In this document: positions 30,740-40,171 of the stretch, one piece after another | Layout: each line of letters begins with the position of its first letter | Numbering within the stretch: the stretch's first letter is position 1 | Origin: Cyanobium sp. CACIAM 14 | Lineage (GTDB): Bacteria; Cyanobacteriota; Cyanobacteriia; PCC-6307; Cyanobiaceae | Direction of reading: 5' to 3' | Assembly: GCA_000708525.1 (NCBI GenBank) | Contig: JMRP01000013.1 | Coordinates: 1-61,382, forward strand | Length of the DNA stretch: 61,382 bases | Position numbers and translations under genes: made by a program | Notes under the pieces: model-generated | Database searches by the model: none | Seen by the model: the letters and a program-made list of their open reading frames with translations, nothing else | What the model was told of the DNA's origin: nothing

Positions 30740-32178
30740 CCCCGCCTCCGCTCCGCCAGCACCGAGCCGTCGGCGGCCACCAACTGCAGCCGCAGCGGCA
30801 TCTGACCGGCGGCATGGGTGGAGCAGGAGAGACAGGGATCGAAGCAGCGGATGCCGGCCTCCACCCGGTTGAGCATGGCCTCGGGAATCTCCGCACCGGC
30901 GGGCACCGGATCCGGGATGGAGTCCCGGGCGATTTGGTGCACGGTGCGGTTCATTGCCAGGTTGTTCTGGCCGGTGGCAATGATCAGGTTGACGGCGGTG
31001 AGCAGCCCGTCGTCATCCACCCGGTAGTGGTGGAAGAGGGTGCCCCGCGGGGCCTCGCTCACCCCCACGGCCTCGTTGCGGTTGAGGGAGGCCCGTGAGC
31101 GCACCCGGCCGTGCATCAGCTCCGGATCCTGCACCAGCACCTCGATCGCCTCCAGACAGGCCACGATCTCCACCAGCCGCGCATGGTGGTAGGCGAAGCT
31201 CGAGGTGACGGGCCGGCCGCTGCGCTGCCGCAGCTCCTCCAGTTCCCGATCGGCCCAGGGCGTGCCGATGCGCTCACAGACGTTGAGCCGGGCCAGGGGA
31301 CCCACCCGGTAGATCCCTTCGGAGTAGCCCAGAGGCTTGTAGTAGGGAAACTTCAGGTAGCTCCAGGGCTCCACCGCCTCCCCCAGGAACTCGGCGTAGT
31401 CGTCCTCGCTGAGCCCGTCGGCCACGATGGCCCCGCTGGCATCGACGAAGCGGATCAGACCGTCGATGTGCTCCCAGAGGCCCTCCGGGGTGACCAGCCC
31501 CATGAACAGGCTGGGGAAATCGCCGAAGACGCGCTGTTCTTTCTCCAGAGGGCCGTCGAGCAGCTTCTTGTAGAGCCCCAGGGCCAGGGTCACGGTGGCG
31601 CGGGCTTCCGGCAGACGCTCCAGAATCCAGTCCCGGGCCTGCTGGCTCAGGGGGGTCCGCACGCCGCCCGGCACCGCCCAGGCCGCATGGATCCTGCGCC
31701 CCCCCAGCAGCTCCAGGATCTGCTGGCCGAACTGGCGCAGGCGGATGCCGGCCCGGGCCAGATCGGGATCGGCGGCCATCAGGCCGAACACGTTGCGCCG
31801 GGCCGGATCGCTCTCCCAGCCCAGCAGGAAATCGGGGCTGCTGAGGTGGAAGAACGAGAGGGCGTGTGACTGGGTGAGCTGGGCCAGGTTGAGCAGGCGG
31901 CGCAGCCGGGCCGCCGCCGGCGGGATGGTGACGGCAAGGAGCTTGTCGCCGGTCTTCGCCGCAGCCAGCAGGTGGCTCACCGGGCAGATGCCGCAGATGC
32001 GGGCCGTCAGGCCGGCCATCTCGGTGAACGGTCGGCCCTCGCAGAATTTCTCGAAGCCCCGGTACTCCACCACGTGGAAGCGGGTCTCGGTGAGATGGCC
32101 GGCGTCATCGAGATGCAGGGTGATCTTGGCGTGGCCCTCGATGCGGGTCACCGGATCGATCACGACGGTGCGGGTCAT
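30736..32178 (-). CDS. hoxH: Bidirectional NiFe hydrogenase large subunit HoxH
   Basis: 480 residues. It binds the NiFe centre through two CxxC motifs: [13 protein letters not shown] (Cys62, Cys65) and [14 protein letters not shown] (Cys449, Cys452). After His455 a 25-residue tail ([16 protein letters not shown] and on) is the expected target of HoxW, so the protein is made as a precursor. [16 protein letters not shown] near the N-terminus and [17 protein letters not shown] are also typical of the Hox class. 10 bases downstream of hoxY. Confidence 0.97.
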   Translation of the reverse strand: MTRTVVIDPVTRIEGHAKITLHLDDAGHLTETRFHVVEYRGFEKFCEGRPFTEMAGLTARICGICPVSHLLAAAKTGDKLLAVTIPPAAARLRRLLNLAQLTQSHALSFFHLSSPDFLLGWESDPARRNVFGLMAADPDLARAGIRLRQFGQQILELLGGRRIHAAWAVPGGVRTPLSQQARDWILERLPEARATVTLALGLYKKLLDGPLEKEQRVFGDFPSLFMGLVTPEGLWEHIDGLIRFVDASGAIVADGLSEDDYAEFLGEAVEPWSYLKFPYYKPLGYSEGIYRVGPLARLNVCERIGTPWADRELEELRQRSGRPVTSSFAYHHARLVEIVACLEAIEVLVQDPELMHGRVRSRASLNRNEAVGVSEAPRGTLFHHYRVDDDGLLTAVNLIIATGQNNLAMNRTVHQIARDSIPDPVPAGAEIPEAMLNRVEAGIRCFDPCLSCSTHAAGQMPLRLQLVAADGSVLAERRRG

Positions 32179-32188
32179 GACGTGGTCC

Positions 32189-32791
32189 TCATCCGAAACG
32201 CAGCAGATCCGGGCCGTCCAGGGCCGGCCGCTCGCCGGCCAGCAGGGGCGTGATCGCCACGCGGATCCGTTCGGCCGAGGGAGGACAGCCCGGCAGATAG
32301 AGATCCACCGGGATCACCTCATGCAGGGGCAACACTTTGGGGAGCAGCTCCGGCACGATGCCCGGCGCGCTGGGCAGCTGACCGCTGGCATCGGCCAGTT
32401 CCAGATAGCCCCGCTCCAGCACGGCCCGGGCGCTGCCCTGGCCGCCATCGAGAAGATTGCGCAGACCCGGCACGTTGGCCGTCACGGCACAGTCCCCGAA
32501 CGAGACCACCAGGCCAGTGCGTTCGCGCACCTTCAGGGCGAGTTCGAGGTTGTCGACGTTCGCCACCGCCCCCTCCACCAGGGCGATGTCCACGTTCTCC
32601 GGATACACCTTGATGTCGCTGCCCACGGGAGAGAAGACCACATCGGCCTTCTCGGCCAGCTCGAACAGGAATTCGTCGAGATCCAGGAACGACATGTGAC
32701 AGCCGGAGCAGCCCGCCAGCCAGACGGTGGCGAGGCGCAGCCGGCGGCCGGTGGCGGAAGGATCCGGTGCAGGGGACGTGGGGGTGGTCAT
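32189..32791 (-). CDS. hoxY: Bidirectional NiFe hydrogenase small subunit HoxY
   Basis: 200 residues from the ATG overlapping hoxU (ATGA). Short small subunit with one proximal 4Fe-4S cluster: [17 protein letters not shown] (Cys28, Cys31), [16 protein letters not shown], and [14 protein letters not shown] supply the cysteines. No Tat signal, so it is a cytoplasmic enzyme. It passes electrons between HoxH and the HoxEFU diaphorase. Confidence 0.96.
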   Translation of the reverse strand: MTTPTSPAPDPSATGRRLRLATVWLAGCSGCHMSFLDLDEFLFELAEKADVVFSPVGSDIKVYPENVDIALVEGAVANVDNLELALKVRERTGLVVSFGDCAVTANVPGLRNLLDGGQGSARAVLERGYLELADASGQLPSAPGIVPELLPKVLPLHEVIPVDLYLPGCPPSAERIRVAITPLLAGERPALDGPDLLRFG

Positions 32792-33522
32792 CCCGGGGGG
32801 GCTCCCTGATTCCGCCAGCGGTGCTGCTCGCGGGCGACCCGGAGCAGGGCGGGCAGGCTCGGGTCGGGATGCTTCTCGGCGATCGTGTCGCCGTTGCGGA
32901 AGAGCGCCCCGGTGGGACACACCTCGACGCACTTGCCGCAGGAGGTGCAGGCTTCCACCTGGCCCCAGGGCTCATCCAGCCCAGCCACGATGTGGCATTG
33001 GCCGCCGCGGCTGCCGATGTCCCAGACGTGGGCCCCCTCGATCTCGTCGCACACCCGCACGCAACGGGTGCAGAGGATGCAGCGGTTGTGATCGAGCGTG
33101 AACAGCGGGTGGGAGGCATCCACCGAGCGGTGGGGGTACTGGTAGGGGAAGCGGGAATGGTCCATGCCCACCGTCACGGCCATGTCCTGGAGTTCGCAGT
33201 GGCGGTTGGCCACGCAGACCGCGCAGACGTGGTTGCCCTCCGCGAAGAACAGCTCCACCGCCATGCGCCGGAATTCGCGCAGCCGGGGCGAATGGGTGTG
33301 CACCACCATGCCCTCGGCCGCTTCCGTGCTGCAGGCGGGAAGCAGCTTGCCTGCCCCCTCCACCTCCACCAGGCAGAGCCGGCAGGCAGCCACCGGCGTG
33401 AGCCCGTCAAGGTGACAGAGGGTGGGCACTCCGGCCGCCGCTGCCCGGGTGGCCTCCAGCAGACTGGCCCCCTCCGGCACTGCCACGTCCTGACCATTGA
33501 CGGTGAGGGTGACGACGCTCAT
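32788..33522 (-). CDS. hoxU: Diaphorase subunit HoxU
   Basis: 244 residues from the ATG giving [20 protein letters not shown], overlapping hoxF by ATGA. It resembles the N-terminal part of complex I NuoG: a 2Fe-2S domain ([20 protein letters not shown]...LLPACST), the His/Cys cluster region [15 protein letters not shown], and two 4Fe-4S motifs ([13 protein letters not shown] and [16 protein letters not shown]). It wires HoxF to HoxY. Confidence 0.96.
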   Translation of the reverse strand: MSVVTLTVNGQDVAVPEGASLLEATRAAAAGVPTLCHLDGLTPVAACRLCLVEVEGAGKLLPACSTEAAEGMVVHTHSPRLREFRRMAVELFFAEGNHVCAVCVANRHCELQDMAVTVGMDHSRFPYQYPHRSVDASHPLFTLDHNRCILCTRCVRVCDEIEGAHVWDIGSRGGQCHIVAGLDEPWGQVEACTSCGKCVEVCPTGALFRNGDTIAEKHPDPSLPALLRVAREQHRWRNQGAPPG

Positions 33523-35132
33523 GGCCGGACACTCCCGGTGCGGACACACTCGGAGGGCTGCCGGCAGGCGGCCTCGTACTCATGCCGGAACCAGCGCAGG
33601 GTGCTCAGCACCGGGTTGGGGGCCGACTGGCCCAGGCCGCAGAGGCTGGTGACCTTCACCATGCGGCAGAGGGCGTCGAGCTGCTCGAGATCCTCTGGAG
33701 TGGCCCGTCGCTCCACGAAGCGGTCGAGCAGCTGGGCCAGCTGCACGGTGCCCGCCCGGCAGGGCACGCACTTGCCGCAGCTCTCGTTGACGCTGAAGCG
33801 CATGAAATGGCGCGCCACCTCGGGCATGGAGGTGGCCTCCCCCATCACCACCATGCCGCCGGAACCCATGATCGAACCGAGCTCCAGCAGACTTTCGTAG
33901 TCGACCGGGGTGTCGAGCCGTTCGGCCGGGATGCAGCCCCCCGAGGGCCCCCCCGTCTGCACCGCCTTGATCGGCGAGCCATCGGGGACACCACCACCGA
34001 TCACTTCCACCACCGTGCGCAGCGGGGTTCCCATCGGCACCTCCACAAGGCCGGTGTTGACGACCGCGCCGGAGAGGGCGAACACCTTGGTGCCCTTGCT
34101 GCGCTCGGTGCCCATCGCGGCGTACCACGCGCCCCCTTCCCGCAGAATCGTCGGCACGGCGGTGAAGGTTTCCACGTTGTTGATCAGGGTGGGCGCCCCC
34201 CACAGACCGGACTGGGCCGGGAAGGGTGGCCGCGGCCTCGGCATGCCGCGCTGGCCCTGGATCGACTGCAGCAGGGCCGTCTCTTCGCCACACACGTAGG
34301 CTCCGGCGCCCACCCGCACATCGATGGTGAGGTTGAAGCCGGTGCCGTCGATGCCATGGCCGAGCAGTCCCGACCTGCGGGCCTGCTTCAGGGCCAGCCG
34401 CAGCCGTTCGATGGCCAGGGGGTATTCGGCCCTTACGTAGATGTAGCCCCGGTCGGCACCGATGGCGTAGGCGGCGATGGCCATGCCCTCCAGCAATCGA
34501 TGGGGATCGCCCTCCATGACGCTGCGGTCCATGAACGCCCCCGGATCCCCCTCGTCGCCATTGCAGACCACATAGCGGAGACCAGGTGGCTGGAGCGCCA
34601 CCGTGTCCCACTTGAGGCCCGTCGGATAGCCGCCGCCGCCGCGTCCCCGCAGCCCACTGAGTTTGACCTGCTGCCGCACCTGATCGGGCGTGAGCTCCCG
34701 CAGGCAGCGCCGCAGCTGGCGGTAGGTACCGAAGGCGATGGCATCTTCGATGGATTCCGGATTCACCTGGCCGCAACCCTCCAGCACCACCGCCTGCTGG
34801 AGCGCGAAGAAGGGGTGCCGCAGATCGAGGCGATGGGGGGCCAGACCCGCCTCGCCCTGGACGGCCTCCCCCAGGGCGACGCTGACGAGGGCTCCGGCCG
34901 CCGCCGGCGGCACCCCCCCGTAGAGGCGGCTGCCGTCGGGGCCGTCGCAGGCCACCAGCGGTCCCCGGCCGCAGAGCCGCAGGCATCCCACAGGTTTGAT
35001 GGCCAGGGTCTCTCCGGTGGCTCCGGCCCTCTCCCCGGCGGCCTGCAGGGCCGCCAGCAGGGAGGCGCTGCCGGCGGAGCGGCAACCGCTGGCCTCGCAG
35101 CAGCGCACCTGACGTGGGAAAGCGGCGTCCAT
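33519..35132 (-). CDS. hoxF: Diaphorase NAD(H)-binding subunit HoxF
   Basis: 537 residues from ATG 35132, sharing one base with the hoxE stop. The N-terminal thioredoxin-like 2Fe-2S domain has VRCCEASGCRSAGSAS and GCLRLCGRGP. The NuoF-like core has the NADH/FMN loop LRGRGGGGYPTGLKW, CNGDEGDPGAF, and GAGAYVCGEETALLQSIQG. The 4Fe-4S set is SCGKCVPCRAGT with SLCGLGQSAPNP. It exchanges electrons with NAD(H). Confidence 0.97.
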   Translation of the reverse strand: MDAAFPRQVRCCEASGCRSAGSASLLAALQAAGERAGATGETLAIKPVGCLRLCGRGPLVACDGPDGSRLYGGVPPAAAGALVSVALGEAVQGEAGLAPHRLDLRHPFFALQQAVVLEGCGQVNPESIEDAIAFGTYRQLRRCLRELTPDQVRQQVKLSGLRGRGGGGYPTGLKWDTVALQPPGLRYVVCNGDEGDPGAFMDRSVMEGDPHRLLEGMAIAAYAIGADRGYIYVRAEYPLAIERLRLALKQARRSGLLGHGIDGTGFNLTIDVRVGAGAYVCGEETALLQSIQGQRGMPRPRPPFPAQSGLWGAPTLINNVETFTAVPTILREGGAWYAAMGTERSKGTKVFALSGAVVNTGLVEVPMGTPLRTVVEVIGGGVPDGSPIKAVQTGGPSGGCIPAERLDTPVDYESLLELGSIMGSGGMVVMGEATSMPEVARHFMRFSVNESCGKCVPCRAGTVQLAQLLDRFVERRATPEDLEQLDALCRMVKVTSLCGLGQSAPNPVLSTLRWFRHEYEAACRQPSECVRTGSVRP

Positions 35133-35647
35133 CAGCCCCGCGCCGCTGTCGCAGGCAGGCCCGCTCCATCCAGCTGGGCCTCCAGGGCCAGGGGGTCGTC
35201 CACCGCCAGCCGGGTGGCCAGGACGCCGTCCACCACCAGCACCGGTGCCTGGCCGCACGCCCCCAGGCAGCTGACATGCTCGACGGCCCAGACGCCGTTC
35301 CCGGCGGGATCGTCGAGCCGGACCCCGAGCCGTTGCTCTAGATGGGCGGCCAGCTGGGCGCCACCCTTGACGAAGCAAGCGGTGCCGAGGCACACGGCAC
35401 AGCGATGGGCCGTGGGAGCCTCGAGCCGGAACAGGTGGTAGAAGCTGGCCACCCCGTAGACCCGGCTGAGGGGGATCTGCATCAGGCACGCCACTTGGCG
35501 CAGGACCTCTCGGGGCAGGAAGCCGCTGATCTCCTGCACCTGATGGAGCACCTCGATCAGGGCATCGGGCTGGCTGCCGTGTCGCCGGATCACCTGGGTG
35601 ATGCGGTTTTCGGCGATGGCGGCGGCCGTGGTGGTCATGCCCTTCAT
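35132..35647 (-). CDS. hoxE: Diaphorase subunit HoxE
   Basis: 171 residues; ATG at 35638 is the alternative start. NuoE-like 2Fe-2S subunit: HQVQEISGFLPREVL, VYGVASFYHLFRLE, then the cluster cysteines in HRCAVCLGTACFVKGGAQLA and EHVSCLGACGQAPVLVVDG. HoxE has been proposed as the ferredoxin-interacting subunit. First gene of the hoxEFUYHW-hypA run; its promoter must lie between 35648 and about 35760, shared with a divergent small gene. Confidence 0.96.
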   Translation of the reverse strand: MKGMTTTAAAIAENRITQVIRRHGSQPDALIEVLHQVQEISGFLPREVLRQVACLMQIPLSRVYGVASFYHLFRLEAPTAHRCAVCLGTACFVKGGAQLAAHLEQRLGVRLDDPAGNGVWAVEHVSCLGACGQAPVLVVDGVLATRLAVDDPLALEAQLDGAGLPATAARG

Positions 35648-35727
35648 CTCCCACTTCCCCGTGTTAGCCGTCGCCAGAGAGATGGTCAGCGTTCTCGACC
35701 ATGGCGGGCCGGACCGGTCGATTTACC

Positions 35728-35733
35728 TATAGT
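35728..35733 (+). promoter_or_regulatory. Possible -10 element of the 43-residue secreted peptide
   Basis: TATAGT within tttacctatagtcgac, 24 bases before the ATG at 35758, in the divergent region with hoxE. A -35 is not evident. An AT-rich island in otherwise GC-rich DNA supports it. Confidence 0.4.
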
Positions 35734-35757
35734 CGACGCTGGTTCGGGTCGCCCCCC

Positions 35758-35889
35758 ATGGCACGTCAGCTTCCTGCCGCAGTCCTTGGACTTCTGTTGC
35801 TGTTCGCTTCCGCTGCACTTGCCTGCGAGAAGCACATCAACGGGCATCAGAACGGCACGGATACCAATGTCGAAGGATCAACCAGATAA
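35758..35889 (+). CDS. Small secreted peptide (43 residues)
   Basis: ATG at 35758 gives MARQLPAAVLGLLLLFASAA, a signal peptide cleaved before CEKHINGHQNGTDTN and then VEGSTR, leaving a mature peptide of about 20 residues with one Cys and two His. The frame is open upstream to 35701 but only this start gives a signal. Similar tiny exported peptides occur in picocyanobacteria, as I recall; the function is unknown. Confidence 0.6.
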   Translation: MARQLPAAVLGLLLLFASAALACEKHINGHQNGTDTNVEGSTR

Positions 35890-36039
35890 CTCGTTTGATC
35901 TCCTCATCATCACCGCATCATTGCCACAGCATCTCCACAGCATCTACACGGCATCGCCGCATCGGCTTGACGAACATCTCATAGGGATGGCTCCTGAAGA
36001 TCCTCTTCGAGCGTCATACGCCTTTCGCTCTTCCATCCG

Positions 36040-37296
36040 TTGTTTCCCTCCCGTGCGCCAAACCAACGCAGACTCGGGCTGCTGACCGCCGGCCTGATCG
36101 GTTTATTCCTGCTTGATCTGGCCCTCACCAGAAGCTTCCAGTCCGCGCCGCTGTGCCCGTATTACTGGATTCCGGTGGTGCTGGCCGCCTCGTTCGCCTC
36201 TCCCCGCCAGGTGGGATGGCTCACCGGTCTCGCCGTCCTGCTGGCCACGCTGCGCTCCCTGCTGGCGCCCCATGCCACGGCCCTGCACCTCATCCTCGAA
36301 CTGGTCGGCCTGAGTGGGGTGGCCTGGGCGGCGATCCACATGGCCCGGAAGCTTCGCACCAGGGAACGCAGCAACCGGGAACTGCAGGAACACTACCGGC
36401 TCCTGGCCGAGAACGCTCCCGACGTGGTGATTCAGATCATGCAGGGGACGATCCGTTGGATCTCTCCGTCCCTGACCCGCATGCTCGGCTGGCGGCCGGA
36501 GGACTGGATCGGCCATCCACTCAGCCGGTTCATCCCGTCCGAGCAACATCCACTCCTGGAACGGGACCTTCGGGTCCTCGAGAACGGACACAGCCTGGTG
36601 ACCCGCCTGCAGGCCCTGGCCCACGACCACAGCCGGCGATGGGTGGAACTCCACGCCAGCCCTTACCGGGATCCCCAAGGTGGCCTCGATGGCATCGTGG
36701 GCTCCTTTCGCACGGTGGACCAGGAAGTGGCCGCCGAACAGGAACTGTCCCGTCGCGCCCGCACGGACGAGCTAACCGGCCTGGTGAACCGCCGCGAGGC
36801 CCTGGACAGGATCACCACCATCGCCACGCGCATCCTGCGCAAGGGGGAGGCGACAGCCGTGCTGTTCTGCGATCTCGACAACTTCAAGGCGATCAACGAC
36901 ACGTTCGGTCACCTGCCTGGGGACGAACTCCTGCGCACCGTGGCCACCCGTATCCGTGACAGCATCCGCGGTGGCGACATGGCGGCCCGGATCGGCGGCG
37001 ACGAACTGCTGGTGGTGCTGCAGGGAGTCCGTGATCTGCGGGATGCGGTGACCATCGCCGAGAAGTTGCGACACATCGTCGCCGAACCGATCGCCACCAG
37101 TGCCGGCCCCCTCTCGATCACCCTGAGCATCGGGGTGACGATGCTGATGCCAGGCGAACACTCCGACGTGACCATCTCCCGGGCCGACCAGGCGATGTAC
37201 CGCGCCAAGCAGAGCGGCCGCAATCAGGTGGTGACCATCACCCCTGAAAGCGATCGGACAGGGGAACGGGTTTCCCCCCGGCAGCCAGGGCCCTGA
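36040..37296 (+). CDS. Membrane-anchored PAS-GGDEF diguanylate cyclase
   Basis: 418 residues if the TTG at 36040 is the start (uncertain). Three N-terminal hydrophobic segments (LLTAGLIGLFLLDLAL, YYWIPVVLAASFA, LTGLAVLLATL) precede a PAS domain (LLAENAPDVVIQIMQGTIRW to GSFRTVDQEVAAEQ). The GGDEF domain follows: RTDELTGLVNR, FCDLDNFKAINDTFGHLPGD, and the active site ARIGGDELLVV. The last residue is Leu instead of Phe, a tolerated variant. An RxxD inhibitory site (RGGD) lies five residues upstream, so product feedback is likely. Predicted to make cyclic di-GMP. Confidence 0.85.
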   Translation: MFPSRAPNQRRLGLLTAGLIGLFLLDLALTRSFQSAPLCPYYWIPVVLAASFASPRQVGWLTGLAVLLATLRSLLAPHATALHLILELVGLSGVAWAAIHMARKLRTRERSNRELQEHYRLLAENAPDVVIQIMQGTIRWISPSLTRMLGWRPEDWIGHPLSRFIPSEQHPLLERDLRVLENGHSLVTRLQALAHDHSRRWVELHASPYRDPQGGLDGIVGSFRTVDQEVAAEQELSRRARTDELTGLVNRREALDRITTIATRILRKGEATAVLFCDLDNFKAINDTFGHLPGDELLRTVATRIRDSIRGGDMAARIGGDELLVVLQGVRDLRDAVTIAEKLRHIVAEPIATSAGPLSITLSIGVTMLMPGEHSDVTISRADQAMYRAKQSGRNQVVTITPESDRTGERVSPRQPGP

Positions 37297-37587
37297 CAGC
37301 GGAACGGCGGACACGGTGATCACCCTCGAAGGGAATGCAACGACCGGCGAAGACCGCCGACCGAGAGTCCCGAGGCAGCGCTAGAGCAGACCACAGAAGG
37401 AACTCTGGATGGACAGCCTCGTGACGGTCCCGCATCCCCAGACCTGGGCTGCCGCCCCTGCAGTGGTGGAAGGGATGCAGCATCGACGCCTGGACGCAGC
37501 CCCCACCCCCCGAGGCGTTGCCCGGCGCCGTTCATTGGTCCGCCGTCACCGATTCGCCTGAGCCCCCCCGGGGACGGAGCCTCCGCC

Positions 37588-37992
37588 ATGAACATCGTCG
37601 GGATCGATCACGTGGTGTTGCGCTGCAGGAATCTGGAGCGGATGGAGCACTTCTACTCCGAGGTGCTGGGCTGCACCGTCGTCCGGCGCAACGTTTCTCT
37701 CGGGATGGTTCACCTCCGTGCCGGCAGCGGCCTGATCGACCTGGCAGCCGTCGACGGGGAACTTGGCCATCGTGGCGGTGCCGCCCCCATGGCGGAAGGG
37801 CACAACATGGATCACGTCTGCCTGCGGATCGAACCCTTCGACGAGAAGGCCCTGAGAGTCCACTTTCTCGGGCACGGCATCGACGTCGGTCCGCTCCATC
37901 ACACCTTCGGGGCCGAAGGGGTCGGGCCAGCGTTCTACCTGGAGGATCCGGAGGGAAACAGCGTCGAACTGAAGGGCCCTCCCCTGCCTTGA
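37588..37992 (+). CDS. VOC-family (glyoxalase-like) protein
   Basis: 134 residues: GIDHVVLRCRNLERMEHFYS and EVLGCTVVRR in the first beta-alpha-beta-beta-beta module, MDHVCLRIEPFD and PAFYLEDPEGNSVELKGPP in the second. His8, His78 and the terminal Glu are plausible metal ligands. Substrate unknown; glyoxalase I, dioxygenase and resistance proteins share this fold. Confidence 0.85.
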   Translation: MNIVGIDHVVLRCRNLERMEHFYSEVLGCTVVRRNVSLGMVHLRAGSGLIDLAAVDGELGHRGGAAPMAEGHNMDHVCLRIEPFDEKALRVHFLGHGIDVGPLHHTFGAEGVGPAFYLEDPEGNSVELKGPPLP

Positions 37993-38012
37993 CTCCGGAA
38001 CCCAGCAGGAAC

Positions 38013-38285
38013 TCAGCCGCGCCAGGTGGGCAGACCCCCGTGCGCAAGAGTGCCCCGGTTGCGCCAGAGCGCCTCAGGACTCACCTCGATGCCGTAGCGA
38101 CGGGCCAGGGCCGCCGCTCTCTGAGGGGTGTCGGACATGCGGAACGCCTTGGCGAAGGCCTGGTCGCTTCTGGCCAGATCCCGCACCCGGTGGAGGGCTT
38201 CGCTGAGGTTGGTACGGGCATGGGTCGGCAGGCTGGCATGCGCGCGGGCATGGGCTTGGGTGCCGGTGACTTGACTGGTGGCCAT
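38013..38285 (-). CDS. Nif11-domain small protein
   Basis: 90 residues with a strong ribosome binding site (AGGAGGAG, 6 bases before ATG). The centre is Nif11-like: LHRVRDLARSDQAFAKAFRM, then AAALARRYGIEVSPEAL, with the A-x-x-x-G-x-x-x-S/T-x-x-E/A-L pattern. It ends WRNRGTLAHGGLPTWRG. Nif11-type leaders precede RiPP core peptides after a GG site; here only six residues follow GG, so a RiPP precursor role is doubtful. No modification enzyme is nearby. Confidence 0.65.
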   Translation of the reverse strand: MATSQVTGTQAHARAHASLPTHARTNLSEALHRVRDLARSDQAFAKAFRMSDTPQRAAALARRYGIEVSPEALWRNRGTLAHGGLPTWRG

Positions 38286-38881
38286 GGGATCTCCTCCTCT
38301 CTTTACTGAATCCTAGTCGCCAGAAATCACCAACATCGTGAGTGAAAACACCCATCACACTGCGTCATGCCAGACCCTCCGAGGAGCCAGCCCCTCGGAG
38401 AGCCAGCAGCCCCCACGGGACTCGTCCTGAAGGAGAAAGATTCTGCCTGCATAGGTCCTACCTCCAGCCCCATCTTCAGCGGTATTCAGACAACGAATGA
38501 AGGTGAAGGGGAAGGCCTCGGCAGCACCCACCGGCACTCCACAGGCATCGGGCACGACAGGGGCTCCGGCGAGACGGGTGAAGCACGCACCTTCGTGAGA
38601 GACACGAGCGACGAGGCAGGCCATGAGCGAGCCGAATCCCCCCTACCCGTCGGGCAGGGCGTTGCTGATCTGGAACTGGCTGGCCGATTCCGAGGGGTGG
38701 CTCCGCCGCCCGTACCGGGGCACGGCGCCTCTCTCCGGAGCCTCAGACCACGGCGACGAGCGGGACGGGCGGAGACGGAACCAGGGCCATCAACCGGCGG
38801 CAGCCATCAACCGGCGGCCCTGGGGAACGATCCGGCCAGGAGCCTTGATGGAACCAGGATTCTCAACCCTAGGATCCAACG
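38286..38881. other. 596-base stretch with no supported gene
   Basis: Between the Nif11 protein and the AAA ATPase. It contains two frames that could be read (38355-38624 minus, Cys-rich; 38623 plus, starting MSEPNPPYPSGRALLIWNWL) but neither has convincing composition to its end, and the second runs into the ATPase gene. AGGA lies 7 bases before the ATPase ATG, and the region must carry that operon's promoter. Confidence 0.45.
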
Positions 38882-40171
38882 ATGTTCACCTCTCTCCAGC
38901 TCACGCGGTTCAAGGCCTGGTCCGATACCGGCAATGTGGAGCTGGCGCCGGTCACGCTGCTGCTGGGAACGAACTCCTCAGGGAAGTCGTCCTTCATTCA
39001 GAGTCTGTTGCTGCTCAAGCAGACGGTGGAATCACCGGATCGCACCATCCACCTCAATCTGGGAGGTGAGGAAGGCCGTGATGCTTTCCACTTCGGTGAC
39101 TTCAGCAGCATCCTTCAGCAGGGGGCGCGTGAACGGCAGTTCGGCATCGGTTTCGACATCCAGCGTCATGGAGACGAGGATCGGGTGCGCAGAGGCCGCT
39201 TCGAAGCCATCTACGCATCCACATCGCGCGGTGCCGTCGTCACCCAGCAGCTGCGGCTGGCCGGGGATGGCCATCCGATCATTCGTGTCCAGCGCCGGGA
39301 GAGAGGGGCCTTCTCGATCCATGTGGAGCCCGAAGTCCAGGCCCGCGGCAGAAGCCCCGACTACGCACCCGAACGCTCCATCGCCCTCTCCAGCAGGGCC
39401 ATCAGCCTGCTCGGAGACCTGGGCCCCCTGGCCGAGGACATCAGCCTGGCCATCCGTCGCGAACTGGAAGACCTGATCTATCTCGGCCCGCTGCGGCGCC
39501 AGCCGGAGCGCAGCTACCAGTGGAACAGGACATGGCCCGGGGAGATCGGTGCTGACGGCCATCGGGCCATCGATGTGCTGCTGGCCAGTGCCCATGGCCC
39601 CGGTGCGGAACGCCACCGAATCCTCGATGGGATATCCCGCTGGCTTCGGCGCATGGAACTGGCCGATGGGTTGCAGGTGCGGCCGATCGGGCGTTCCAGT
39701 CGTTACGAAGTGGTGATCGACTCCCAGGCCGTATCCGCCAATCTGCGCGATGTCGGCATCGGCCTGGCCCTAGTGCTGCCGGTGCTCATCGCGGCCCTGT
39801 CGGCTCCACCGGGGGCCACCGTGATTCTTGAGGAACCGGAGATCCATCTTCATCCCCTGGCTCAGTCGGTGCTGGCGGAGTTGTTTGTGGAGGTGAGCCG
39901 CGAGCGCCGGCTGCAGTTCATCGTGGAAACGCATTCCGAACATCTGTTCCGCCGCATGCAGACCCTGATCGCCCGTGAACATCTCGCCGCCACAGATTGC
40001 GCCCTTTACTTCGTCGAGAGGGAGTCGAGCGGGTCCGTGCTCCGTCGTCTCGCGATCGACCCCTACGGCAGGGTGACCAACTGGCCGGATCGTTTCTTCG
40101 GGGATTCCCTGGCGGAAACCGAGGAGCAGGCCCGCCTGATGTTCGAACGTCGCCTGACGTCAAGCCCATGA
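38882..40171 (+). CDS. AAA ATPase with DUF3696-like C-terminus (OLD/SMC-type), first gene of a possible RNA-targeting cassette
   Basis: 429 residues. ABC/SMC-like ATPase: Walker A LLGTNSSGKSSFIQSL (Gly29-Ser36), Walker B VILEEPEIHLHP (314-325), and the switch FIVETHSEHLF (His351). The C-terminal DPYGRVTNWPDRFFGDSLAE is the W-P-x-x-F-F-x-D pattern of DUF3696-type ATPases, often seen in defence or toxin loci. No nuclease (TOPRIM) domain is fused, unlike OLD proteins; instead a PIN nuclease gene follows with an ATGA overlap. I infer a sensor or clamp role for the ATPase. Confidence 0.85.
   Translation: MFTSLQLTRFKAWSDTGNVELAPVTLLLGTNSSGKSSFIQSLLLLKQTVESPDRTIHLNLGGEEGRDAFHFGDFSSILQQGARERQFGIGFDIQRHGDEDRVRRGRFEAIYASTSRGAVVTQQLRLAGDGHPIIRVQRRERGAFSIHVEPEVQARGRSPDYAPERSIALSSRAISLLGDLGPLAEDISLAIRRELEDLIYLGPLRRQPERSYQWNRTWPGEIGADGHRAIDVLLASAHGPGAERHRILDGISRWLRRMELADGLQVRPIGRSSRYEVVIDSQAVSANLRDVGIGLALVLPVLIAALSAPPGATVILEEPEIHLHPLAQSVLAELFVEVSRERRLQFIVETHSEHLFRRMQTLIAREHLAATDCALYFVERESSGSVLRRLAIDPYGRVTNWPDRFFGDSLAETEEQARLMFERRLTSSP

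Noticed and set aside
35890..36039. GCATC-rich stretch (gcatcattgccacagcatctcc and on) as a CRISPR or satellite
   Set aside because: Spacing between the short motifs is irregular and the motif is only five bases; no true repeat-spacer pattern. No CRISPR array is seen anywhere in the window.
38013..38285. Nif11 gene as part of a lanthipeptide-type cluster
   Set aside because: No LanM, radical SAM or transporter-peptidase gene is nearby, and only six residues follow the GG site.
38355..38624. 89-codon minus-strand frame with five cysteines
   Set aside because: No ribosome binding site, no export signal and no recognisable family; composition is explained by GC-rich third-frame openness.
38623..39069. 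148-codon plus-strand frame starting MSEPNPPYPSGRALLIWNWL
   Set aside because: Only the first 35 codons look protein-like, and the rest overlaps the start of the AAA ATPase gene in another frame. It could be a gene remnant but support is weak.
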